Assembly: GCA_900552225.1 (NCBI GenBank)
Contig: URYX01000076.1
Coordinates: 1 to 8,047, forward strand
Direction of reading: 5' to 3'
DNA: 8,047 nucleotides
From: an uncultured Oscillospiraceae bacterium
GTDB lineage: Bacteria; Bacillota; Clostridia; Oscillospirales; Acutalibacteraceae
How positions within the stretch are numbered: position 1 is the first letter of the stretch; each line of letters begins with the position of its first letter. The translations under genes and the position numbers were made by a program. Of the stretch, positions 1 to 6,683 are shown piece by piece. The notes beneath the pieces are model-generated. The model saw only the letters and a program-made list of their open reading frames with translations. It was not told the DNA's origin and did no database searches.

Positions 1-772
1 GGGCCTCCGTTACGGCGGCCGCCACGTATTCGGGGCGCTTACGGCGCCCTTCGATTTTGAAGGAGCAGACACCCGCCTCCCACAGAGCGGGGATGCGGTC
101 AAGAATCGAGAGATCACGGAGACTGAGGCAGGCGGTATCCCGGGCTTCCCGGACGGTTCCCGCCGGGGCAAAGGGCAGCCGGCAGGCCTGTGCACAGCGT
201 CCGCGGTTGCCGCTGCGCCCGCCGAGCATGGCGGACAGATAGCACTGCCCGGAGACGCTCATGCACAGCGCACCGTGCACAAATACCTCGAGCTCCGCAC
301 CGAGTCCGGCGCAGGCCCGGATTTCCTCGGCCGACATTTCGCGCGCCAGTACCACACGGGAAAAGCCGAGTGCTGCCAGCTGGCGTACCCCCTCCGGCGT
401 ATGACAGGCAAGCTGTGTTGAGGCGTGAAGCGGCAGGGAGGGGGCGGCCTCACGGCACAGACGCGCCAGGCCGAGGTCCTGTACGATGAGGGCGTCTACC
501 CCGGCATCGCAGGCCTCCCGGACGGACTGCAGCGCCTCCGGCAGCTCGGTCTCACGGAGCAGGGTGTTCATGGTCAGATGCACCGAAACGCCGCGGGTGT
601 GGCAGTAGGAGACGATATCGGCAAGAGACAGGGAGCCGAAATCCTCGGCTCCCTGTCTTGCATGAAACGGGCCGTGGCCGAGATAGACGGCATCCGCCCC
701 GCAGCGCACGGAGGCCTCCAGCATTTCCGCAGAGCCGACGGGCGCTAAAATTTCCGGCCGTGAGCGGTTCAT
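1..772 (-). CDS. Peptidase U32 family protein, N-terminal part (runs off window start)
   Basis: The 257 visible residues are the N-terminal part of a U32-family protein; the 3' end lies beyond base 1. The opening EILAPVGSAEMLEASVRCGA with ADAVYLG (26-32) is the usual TIM-barrel-like start. Residues 162-180 fit the U32 signature E-x-F-x2-G-[SA]-[LIVM]-C-x4-G-x-C-x-[LIVM]-S, and RGRCAQACR (190-198) supplies further conserved cysteines. FKIEGR (238-243) is also typical. Founding members were called collagenases, but characterised bacterial relatives such as RlhA and TrhP take part in RNA hydroxylation and bind iron-sulfur clusters through such cysteines. Which role applies cannot be read from this fragment. 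The ATG shares ATGA with the zapA stop (4-base overlap), so translation is probably coupled. A perfect 14-bp inverted repeat lies in codons 39-49. Family assignment is secure; function is not. Confidence 0.93.
   Translation of the reverse strand, partial: MNRSRPEILAPVGSAEMLEASVRCGADAVYLGHGPFHARQGAEDFGSLSLADIVSYCHTRGVSVHLTMNTLLRETELPEALQSVREACDAGVDALIVQDLGLARLCREAAPSLPLHASTQLACHTPEGVRQLAALGFSRVVLAREMSAEEIRACAGLGAELEVFVHGALCMSVSGQCYLSAMLGGRSGNRGRCAQACRLPFAPAGTVREARDTACLSLRDLSILDRIPALWEAGVCSFKIEGRRKRPEYVAAAVTEA
626..658. repeat. Perfect 14-bp inverted repeat with 5-nt loop inside the U32 gene
   Basis: The arm AGACAGGGAGCCGA (626-639) is the exact reverse complement of TCGGCTCCCTGTCT (645-658), with loop AATCC. 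It lies in codons 39-49 of the U32 gene, so the mRNA would form a very stable stem just after translation starts. No T-tract follows on either strand, so it is not an ordinary intrinsic terminator. What it does is unknown. Confidence 0.9.
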
Positions 773-1116
773 TCGCCCAACCGCGCTTTCAGTGCCGCAT
801 TTTCGCGGCGCAGCTGCTCCAGCTCCCGCCGCGCGGCTTCCGCCTCGGTGCGGCTGCGGTGGCTGTCATCCAAAAAGCCCTTCATCTGTCCGCGCAGGTT
901 GTCTGCCGAGGCCTCGGCCTTGCGGGCCAAATCGGCGTTGTTCAGCGCGGTCAGCACGGCCGCCATGGTCGTGGAAATACGGCTGCTGCTGTCCATCAGC
1001 TCCCGCATGGAGCGATCGACCTGAGCGCCGAGCTCCGCCATATACGCAGGCTCCTCCTCCGAGGAAACCACATAATCCGATCCGGCAATATTCAGCTTCA
1101 CCTTATTGAATGCCAT
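769..1116 (-). CDS. zapA: Cell division protein ZapA
   Basis: This 115-residue protein matches ZapA in length and layout. ZapA binds FtsZ in the cytoplasm and promotes bundling of filaments at the division ring. The N-terminal globular part carries the usual strand pattern, VKLNIAGSDYVVSSEEEPAY (6-25), followed by helical AELGAQVDRSMREL (27-40) and MAAVLTALNNADL (51-63). A highly charged coiled coil fills about residues 62-113, where ZapA family members dimerise or tetramerise. The start is supported by AAAGGAGT (1125-1132) 8 bases upstream. The gene begins inside the 3' end of the preceding unknown gene (14-base overlap), and its TGA overlaps the U32 start as ATGA. A zapA-U32 pair is a common clostridial arrangement. 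I see no missing segment. Confidence 0.92.
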   Translation of the reverse strand: MAFNKVKLNIAGSDYVVSSEEEPAYMAELGAQVDRSMRELMDSSSRISTTMAAVLTALNNADLARKAEASADNLRGQMKGFLDDSHRSRTEAEAARRELEQLRRENAALKARLGE

Positions 1117-1675
1117 CCAAAATCACTCCTTTTTGCGCTGTGTCCGGATGCTCTCCGGATTCCTTGGGCCTCATCAGTCCGTGCCGCCGCAGAAATTCCG
1201 TCATGGTGCAGGCCTGCTTTCGGGCAACGGTACGCAGGTTCAAATAGAGCCGGTGATCCCGGTCCTGTACGGCGGACAGGGTCGGAATGCCGTCCGGGAA
1301 AGCCTGTGAAAGCTCCCGCAAGAGTCGGTCCCGCGCCTCGGGAGAGAGGGACGGAGAGGGGCGTCCGCCCGCGCTGCGCCGGTATTCAAAGCCGCCGAGG
1401 GCGAAAAATCCGTCGAGGTCACCTTCCATGCCCAGGCGGTGCCGGAGCTGTGCTCCGCGCTCGGCCAGCTTTTTGTGTCCTGTATTCAGGCGCGTGATCA
1501 CCCCGTCCGGATAGGCGGCCCGGAGCTTTTCAAAGTATTTTTCCAGCTTCCGGCGCAGCGACGGATCCTGCAGAAGCTCCACCAGACGATCCGCGTCGGC
1601 GTCATCCACCGACAGATACAGCAGCTTGTCCGCCGCATCCGTGCACGGGCCGAAAAAACGTTCCAACAGACGCAT
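1103..1675 (-). CDS. Unrecognised 190-aa protein with an internally duplicated module, first gene of the zapA unit
   Basis: I do not recognise a named family. It is soluble-looking, strongly basic and acidic in patches, without signal peptide or membrane segment. Two similar modules are visible. The first, about residues 49-96, contains AAYPDGVITRL, then a histidine, LRHRLGM and a terminal GFFALGGF. The second, about 119-166, contains QAFPDGIPTL, then DHRLYLNLRTVARKQ and FLRRHGL. The shared plan is an aromatic-P-D-G turn, a hydrophobic helix, a basic helix and a final F-x4-G-hydrophobic. Such short repeated helical units are often nucleic-acid or protein binding, but that is inference. The ATG at 1675 has AGGAG (1687-1691) 11 bases upstream. 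The TAA end overlaps zapA by 14 bases, which ties it to the cell-division gene. The reading frame is well supported by that packing. Confidence 0.75.
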   Translation of the reverse strand: MRLLERFFGPCTDAADKLLYLSVDDADADRLVELLQDPSLRRKLEKYFEKLRAAYPDGVITRLNTGHKKLAERGAQLRHRLGMEGDLDGFFALGGFEYRRSAGGRPSPSLSPEARDRLLRELSQAFPDGIPTLSAVQDRDHRLYLNLRTVARKQACTMTEFLRRHGLMRPKESGEHPDTAQKGVILDGIQ

Positions 1676-1701
1676 CCGTTTGTTCTCTCCTCTCCGAAAT
1701 T

Positions 1702-1792
1702 GTGTCCCTGGGGCGGACCGGACGTTACGGGCTGACGGCTATGATAAAAGCCGAACGGCCCCTGCCAGTTTTTATGGGGCCTTGCGGGACAC
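1702..1792 (-). promoter_or_regulatory. Candidate structured 5' leader of the minus-strand operon
   Basis: GTGTCCC (1702-1708) can pair exactly with GGGACAC (1786-1792) and would close a domain containing two further hairpins. These are GGCCCC/GGGGCC (1757-1762 with 1776-1781, 13-nt loop) and CGGCT/AGCCG (1736-1740 with 1749-1753, 8-nt loop). The domain ends about 10 bases before the ribosome binding site of the 190-aa gene. The layout resembles a multi-branched leader RNA, but the helices are short and a 7-bp match in this much GC-rich sequence can occur by chance. It matches no riboswitch consensus I know. Confidence 0.25.
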
Positions 1793-1826
1793 CCGTTTCG
1801 CGTTCACAGACGATTCATATATTATC

Positions 1827-1855
1827 AGTATAACATACGGTAACCGGAAAATCTA
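1827..1855 (-). promoter_or_regulatory. Candidate promoter for the minus-strand zapA operon
   Basis: On the minus strand an extended -10, TGTTATACT (1827-1835), combines the TGn element with a 5/6 match to TATAAT. The hexamer 17 bases upstream, TAGATT (1850-1855), is a poor -35, which is tolerable with an extended -10. It lies in the most AT-rich part of the intergenic region and would give a leader of roughly 145 bases. Confidence 0.35.
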
Positions 1856-1886
1856 CCCCCATTTTCGAGAGAAACGGAGGTTTTCG

Positions 1887-1955
1887 ATGGGATTTTTTGG
1901 GGCTGTCCGGAGGAAAATACGGAAAGGGGTGGACAATTCGAGCAAAATGTGGTAA
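1887..1955 (+). CDS. Possible 22-aa cationic small ORF
   Basis: ATG at 1887 follows ACGGAGG (1874-1880) with a 6-base spacer, an excellent ribosome binding site. The peptide begins MGFFGAVRRKIRKGV and ends at TAA (1953-1955). Its hydrophobic start and net charge of about +5 suggest an amphipathic peptide. It could be a leader peptide, a small membrane-active peptide or a chance ORF. A possible promoter for it is only weakly visible: TATTAT (1820-1825) with TTCGCG 17 bases upstream. Its last codons overlap the candidate promoter of the downstream glycosyltransferase gene, so it is probably not on that transcript. It resembles no family I can name. Confidence 0.25.
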   Translation: MGFFGAVRRKIRKGVDNSSKMW

Positions 1956-1958
1956 AGT
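1930..1958 (+). promoter_or_regulatory. Candidate promoter for the polysaccharide cluster
   Basis: TGGACA (1930-1935, 5/6 to TTGACA) is followed after 17 bases by TAAAGT (1953-1958, 4/6 to TATAAT). TG stands one base before the -10, forming an extended -10. Transcription would start near 1965 and leave a leader of about 105 bases before the glycosyltransferase ATG. Confidence 0.45.
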
Positions 1959-1985
1959 ACTATCGTATTCTGCGCTCCTATGCCC

Positions 1986-2070
1986 TCGCCGGAAAAACGG
2001 CGAAAAAATCGGAAAACCGACAGGCGGCGCAGGGAAGTCCGCAACGGGCTTCCGAGTAAGGAGGACTTCT
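1986..2070 (+). promoter_or_regulatory. Hairpin-rich 5' leader of the polysaccharide cluster with alternative pairings at the RBS
   Basis: Three hairpins follow each other. TCGCCG/CGGCGA (1986-1991 with 1998-2003) has loop GAAAAA. TCGG/CCGA (2009-2012 with 2017-2020) has loop AAAA. GGAAGTCCG/CGGGCTTCC (2033-2041 with 2045-2053) is a 9-bp stem with one G-U pair and loop CAA. The left arm of the third stem, GAAGTCC (2034-2040), is also fully complementary to GGACTTC (2063-2069), which includes the last two bases of the AAGGAGG ribosome binding site (2058-2064). The two pairings exclude each other, which would allow control of translation initiation. The ligand or factor, if any, is unknown. Confidence 0.45.
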
Positions 2071-3567
2071 ATGGTGACCGTTTCGGCTTCTGTCGTAACG
2101 CATAACAGCGCAGCCGTGATTGAACAGCTGCTGGATTCTCTGTATACACATACCCGCGGTGTGGAGCTGCAGGTTTATGTGGTGGACAATGCGTCTACGG
2201 ACGACACACTGGACCGGGTGCGGGCCTCGTTCCCTCAGGCCGTTTTGCTTCCGCAAACTGACAACCGCGGCTTCGGTCACGGCCACAATTGCGTGATTCC
2301 GCTGCTGAGCTCGGACTATCATTTGATTATCAATCCCGATATCACCTTTGACCACGACGTGCTCAAGGAGCTGTGTGCCTTTATGGAGCAGCACCGCGAT
2401 GTGGTGCTGACCACACCGCAGATCCGTTTCCCCGACGGGCGGATCCAGGCCGTGCCGCGCCGTGCGCCGAAATGGCGCTATGCGCTCGGCGGCAGGCTTG
2501 AAAAGCTCGGCGGCCCGTTCCGGCGCTGGCGTACACGGTATACGCTGCGGGACTGCCCGCTGACGGAATATATCGACCTGACCTTCTGCACCGGCTGCTT
2601 TATGCTGATCCGGACGGAGGCCTTCCGTGCGGTCGGCGGCTTTGACGAGGCGTATTTCCTGTACTGTGAGGATGCCGATCTTTCCCGGCGGCTGCAGCCT
2701 TACGGGCGTTTGCTGTGTCTGCCGTCCGTTACGGTGCAGCATGCCTGGGAGCGCGGCAGCAGCAAATCGTGGTTTTTATTCCGGACGCACATGCGTTCGC
2801 TGTGGATTTATTTTGAAAAATGGAGAAAGCAGCCGGAGCGTCTGTCGCTCGGAGAGCTTCCGCTGCGCCGCTCGGTGGTCATGGCAAGCTTCAACGGAAT
2901 GCCGTATATCCGGGAACAGATTGCATCTATTCTGCCGCAGCTCGGAGAGCGGGATGAGCTGATTGTTTCGGATGACGGGTCCACCGACGGGACGCGGGAA
3001 TGGCTTGAGGAGCTGGCGGCACGGGATGCGCACGTGCGCGTCCTGGACGGTCCCGGCCGCGGGGTGATCCGCAATTTCGAACATGGACTGTGTGCCTGCC
3101 GCGGGGATCTGATTTTCCTGTCGGATCAGGATGACGTATGGGCGGACGACAAGCTCTCCGCCGTGACCGGCTGTTTTGATGTCAATCCCGATGTGCTGCT
3201 GTGCCTGCACGATGCCACGCTCACGGATGCGGAGCTGAATCCGCAGGAGGAGACGTATTTTGCACAGCGCGGCACCAAAATGGGATACTGGAGCAACCTG
3301 TGGAAAAACCATTATGTGGGGGCCTGCATGGCGCTTCGCCGTGAGCTGCTGTATCGGGCTCTGCCGTTTCCGGAGGGCCTGCCGATGCACGACCAGTGGC
3401 TCGGACTGCTGGCGGAGCGGGAGAGAAAGCAGGCGGTATGTCTGCTGTGCAAGCCGCTGATTCTCTATCGGCGGCATGAGGGAACCGCGACCTCCCTGCA
3501 GCACGGCAGCGTGAAATCCATGCTTCAGAATCGCCTCCGGATGTGGCGGGCGCTGCGGCACCGCTGA
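2071..3567 (+). CDS. Fused double GT2 glycosyltransferase, putative rhamnosyltransferase
   Basis: This 498-residue cytoplasmic enzyme carries two complete GT2 (GT-A fold) domains in one chain. Domain 1 (about 3-250) has SVVTHNS (7-13), VVDNAST (37-43), the NxGFGxGHN motif (65-73), INPDI (87-91), and GGFDEAYFLYCEDADL (189-204), typical of WbbL/RfbF-like rhamnosyltransferases. Domain 2 (about 266-498) has VVMASFNG (269-276), SDDGSTD (300-306), FLSDQDDVW (349-357), MHDQW (439-443) and YRRHEG (466-471), as in alpha-1,3-rhamnosyltransferase-like GT2 enzymes. Both domains keep their acidic metal/nucleotide motifs, so both look active. The frame is open back to 1897, but ATG 2071 is chosen because AAGGAGG (2058-2064) lies 6 bases upstream and the domain starts at once. 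It is the first gene of the cluster; the next starts 22 bases later. Donor sugar dTDP-rhamnose is inferred from the rml genes downstream. Confidence 0.9.
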   Translation: MVTVSASVVTHNSAAVIEQLLDSLYTHTRGVELQVYVVDNASTDDTLDRVRASFPQAVLLPQTDNRGFGHGHNCVIPLLSSDYHLIINPDITFDHDVLKELCAFMEQHRDVVLTTPQIRFPDGRIQAVPRRAPKWRYALGGRLEKLGGPFRRWRTRYTLRDCPLTEYIDLTFCTGCFMLIRTEAFRAVGGFDEAYFLYCEDADLSRRLQPYGRLLCLPSVTVQHAWERGSSKSWFLFRTHMRSLWIYFEKWRKQPERLSLGELPLRRSVVMASFNGMPYIREQIASILPQLGERDELIVSDDGSTDGTREWLEELAARDAHVRVLDGPGRGVIRNFEHGLCACRGDLIFLSDQDDVWADDKLSAVTGCFDVNPDVLLCLHDATLTDAELNPQEETYFAQRGTKMGYWSNLWKNHYVGACMALRRELLYRALPFPEGLPMHDQWLGLLAERERKQAVCLLCKPLILYRRHEGTATSLQHGSVKSMLQNRLRMWRALRHR

Positions 3568-3589
3568 GCCTGCGGAAGGAGGAATTGCC

Positions 3590-4345
3590 ATGGGGTTTAC
3601 CTGGGTACTGCTGGTGATTTATCAAAAAAACGGAGCGGATTCGGCGGCGTGCCGGGCGCTGCGGGACATGCACTATTCCTCGGTGCTGGTGGTGGATAAC
3701 AGCCGGGAGGATTTCGGCAACGAGGCCTATTGCGCCGAGGCGGGCTTTGCCTACCTTTCCATGCATGGAAACGCCGGCCTGCCGAAGGCCTATAACCGCG
3801 GGATTGAATGGCTGAAGGGCCGCGCGGAGACGGTGGTGCTCCTGGATGACGATACCACGCTGTCCGCCGACTTTTTTGAGGCGCTGCGCCGTGCGCAGAC
3901 GGAGCACCCGGAGGGGAGAATTTTTCTCCCTTCGGTTTACGATGCGGTGGGGCTTTTGTCCCCGTGCCGTGTGACATCGAGCGGGTTTGCACGGGCGGAG
4001 CGTCCGGAGGACATTCCTCCCGCGTGCCGTTCGGCTATCAATTCGGGCATGGCCGTCGATTTGCGGGTGTTTGACGGATACCGCTATGACGAGCGGTATT
4101 TTTTGGATTTTGTGGATCATGCATTTCTGCGGGATATGCGGAAGCGGGATGTGCCGATTGTGCTGACCGGGGCAAGGCTGCAGCAGCAGTTTTCCGGCAG
4201 CAGCGCCTACGAGGCGGCCGCAGCGCGTGCGCGATTTGCACTGTTCCGCCGGGACGGTGCCGTGTATTACGGGCACGGTCTGCGGTATGTGCAGGCTGTG
4301 CTGCGCCGCTACCTGAGTCTGAAGCGGCAGGCACTGCGGCATTGA
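3590..4345 (+). CDS. GT2 family glycosyltransferase, putative rhamnosyltransferase
   Basis: This 251-residue protein is a single GT2 domain of the RfbF/WbbL-like kind, shorter than the usual 280-310 residues. Visible motifs are VLVVDNS (32-38) for nucleotide binding, GNAGLPKAYNRG (60-71), VVLLDDDT (82-89) in the DxD position, NSGM (151-154), and YDERYFLDFVDHAF (166-179), where acceptor-side acidic residues lie. The C-terminus is basic and hydrophobic, as expected for a peripheral membrane enzyme that uses undecaprenyl-linked acceptors. AAGGAGG (3576-3582) stands 7 bases before the ATG. It is co-directional with the double glycosyltransferase and probably adds the next sugar of the same repeat unit. 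The N-terminal WVLLVIYQKNG is a slightly altered form of the usual first strand. Donor and linkage cannot be told from sequence. Confidence 0.87.
   Translation: MGFTWVLLVIYQKNGADSAACRALRDMHYSSVLVVDNSREDFGNEAYCAEAGFAYLSMHGNAGLPKAYNRGIEWLKGRAETVVLLDDDTTLSADFFEALRRAQTEHPEGRIFLPSVYDAVGLLSPCRVTSSGFARAERPEDIPPACRSAINSGMAVDLRVFDGYRYDERYFLDFVDHAFLRDMRKRDVPIVLTGARLQQQFSGSSAYEAAAARARFALFRRDGAVYYGHGLRYVQAVLRRYLSLKRQALRH
3911..3933. repeat. Intragenic hairpin in the second glycosyltransferase gene
   Basis: GAGGGGAGAA and TTCTCCCTTC, separated by TTT, form a 10-bp stem with one G-U pair (on the plus strand). It lies in codons for PEGRIFLPS. No T-run of terminator type follows. It is probably incidental but would be stable in RNA. 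Confidence 0.6.
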
Positions 4346-4360
4346 CAGAAGGAAAGGACT

Positions 4361-4372
4361 ATGGAAAAATGA
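4361..4372 (+). other. Three-codon mini-ORF overlapping the polymerase-like gene start
   Basis: ATG GAA AAA TGA reads Met-Glu-Lys-stop. Its TGA (4370-4372) overlaps the ATG at 4369 as ATGA. GAAGG (4348-4352) lies 8 bases before this ATG. It could feed ribosomes onto the downstream start by termination-reinitiation, or be chance. Confidence 0.35.
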
Positions 4373-5801
4373 GTTTGGAGAAATGGAGATTGCCCTCTCT
4401 GACGAAACCGCTGCCGAGTTGGCTGGCCCGGTGGGATAAAATAGCGTTATGGGCACTTTGCATCTTCGCGGCGGAATGCTGTGTCGGCTGCAGCGGGAAT
4501 TGGTGGAAAATCGGGCCAATCAGTATTCGAATTGCATTGTTTATTCTCTGCTTTTTACTGACGCTTCCTATGGTCTTATACCGTATACGTGACATACTGC
4601 GGCATCCGGATGTATGGCTATTGATTGCGTTTTTTCTGTGGATTGCAGTATGTGCGGTTCGTGGATGGACGGCGGGTCATAATCGTGAATTTCTGAAATC
4701 GGATATTACCAGTTTGCTGTCACTTGCACTGTTGCCGGGGTTTATGGTGACCGTGAGAGACCGCACACGGTTTCGTGGAATACTGACGGTGATCTTTTAT
4801 GCGACAGCAGTACTGGCACTGATTACAACAGCGCTGCATTTTGCGGTAGCATTTTTGTCGGATCAACAGATTATAGATGTCAACAGATGGCTCAACGACT
4901 ATGCTCTTGGCGGTTTTGCTACGATGAAGGCCGGCGGTCAACGTGTGTATCTGCGCAGTCAAATTTTCCTGCAATGCGCACTTTTGATTGGATTGTTTTA
5001 TTTGAAGGATGAGCCTAAAAGGGGCCGTCGGCTTTTTCTTTGGGGCTGCGAAGTGCTGATCTTGTTTGCCGATGTGGTTACCTATACACGCGGCTTTTGG
5101 ATCGGATTGCTTTTTTCGGCATTGCTGTTATTGGGGATGATGTGGCAGTATCGCCGCTATTGGCTACGTTGTCTCGGTGTTCTGTGTGTGGCCTTAGTGG
5201 CCATGATGGGACTTTCCTGGCTCGTGTACGGAGCGCCTTTGGTGCCGTTATCGATTGCCGAACGCATTTCCCCGTCGTTGGTGACCAAGAACTGGTTGGC
5301 CCCTGACGGCCAAGGGGAAACTAAGGCCGAAGAAACTGAAAAGCCGTTTCTCGATGCCAGTGACAAGCGGGATAAAACCCAAAGGCAGCAGTGGGCGGAA
5401 ATTCAAAAGCATTGGCTGTTCGGTACCGGGCTCGGGAAAAATTTGGATGGCGTGCGTGATGACGGAAAAACGGAATATATGTATCAGGACATGTGGATGA
5501 AAACCGGCTTGATTGGACTTTTGTTGTTTTGTTCTGTATTTTTCCTGCCGATACTGCGTGGAGGAGCAGCGTGGATACGCTGCAAACGGCGGTGGGAGAT
5601 TACAACGGATTCCGCGGCCGGTAAGGGCGTTTTGGGCGTTTGTTGTTTATCGGGAGTGGCCTTGACCAGTTATTTCAACCCTTTTCTGACCACACCGATG
5701 GGGTGCGTTTTATGGATGATGTCTGAGAGCAGTGTGGAGCTTGCACTTTGCTGCTCACCCGACAATAGGCAGGAAACCGAAATACAAACGGAGGATTTGG
5801 T

Positions 5802-5805
<4 letters not shown>
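4369..5805 (+). CDS. O-antigen ligase/polymerase (Wzy)-like multi-pass membrane protein
   Basis: The 478-residue product has about 10-11 hydrophobic spans, approximately at 24-41, 52-70, 82-98, 113-129, 138-160, 196-211, 222-237, 243-258, 266-286, 378-396 and 419-450. A large hydrophilic loop covers 287-377. VVTYTRGFWIGLL (236-248) and RQQWAEIQKHWLFGTGLGKN (339-358) are the two landmarks of the O-antigen ligase/polymerase superfamily. The second gives the usual W..a...-P/W-lGtGlG pattern in the extracellular loop. Such proteins join undecaprenyl-linked repeat units or transfer glycans outside the membrane. ATG 4369 is preferred, with AAAGGA (4353-4358) 10 bases upstream; a TTG at 4342 would add nine residues and overlap the previous gene. 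The TGA overlaps rmlA as ATGA. Composition is unlike its neighbours: sampled 60-base lines give 38% and 47% G+C against 62% in rmlA, suggesting separate origin. Polymerase versus ligase is not decidable here. Confidence 0.85.

Positions 5806-6679
<874 letters not shown>

Positions 6680-6683
<4 letters not shown>

Larger units (their letters stand above)
1676..2070. other. 395-base divergent intergenic region between the zapA unit and the polysaccharide cluster
   Basis: No convincing conserved gene lies here. Bases 1701-1800 are GC-rich and rich in short inverted repeats. Bases 1801-1870 are AT-rich and carry promoter-like elements. Bases 1930-2070 hold the probable promoter and leader of the plus-strand cluster. 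A possible 22-codon ORF at 1887-1955 is listed separately. I see no tRNA, T-box or recognisable riboswitch consensus. Confidence 0.8.

Noticed and set aside
658..1497. Long plus-strand open frame (279 codons) opposite the zapA unit
   Set aside because: It runs antisense through three well-supported overlapping genes, its product is Arg/Ala/Pro-rich low-complexity sequence without a domain, and it reflects high G+C third positions of the real genes.
1702..1792. A tRNA-like outline: 7-bp closing stem, a central 5-bp hairpin and a length near 90 bases
   Set aside because: There is no TTCGA-type T-loop, no D-loop consensus, the central loop has 8 bases and the 3' hairpin has a 13-base loop. It is not a tRNA on either strand.
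2003..2020. Intrinsic terminator on the minus strand (TCGG/CCGA stem followed by six T)
   Set aside because: The stem is only 4 bp and no minus-strand gene ends here; the T-run is better explained by the A-rich leader on the plus strand.
1897..2070. Upstream extension of the double glycosyltransferase to 1897
   Set aside because: The extra 58 codons carry no domain, cover the leader hairpins and candidate promoter, and lack the strong ribosome binding site found before ATG 2071.
3221..4519. Long minus-strand open frame (432 codons) opposite the glycosyltransferases
   Set aside because: It is antisense to genes with clear GT2 motifs, crosses their boundaries and shows no recognisable domain.
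5296..5313. TTGGCC/GGCCAA hairpin in the polymerase-like gene
   Set aside because: It is 6 bp only, without T-tract, inside a coding loop region; such stems are common by chance.
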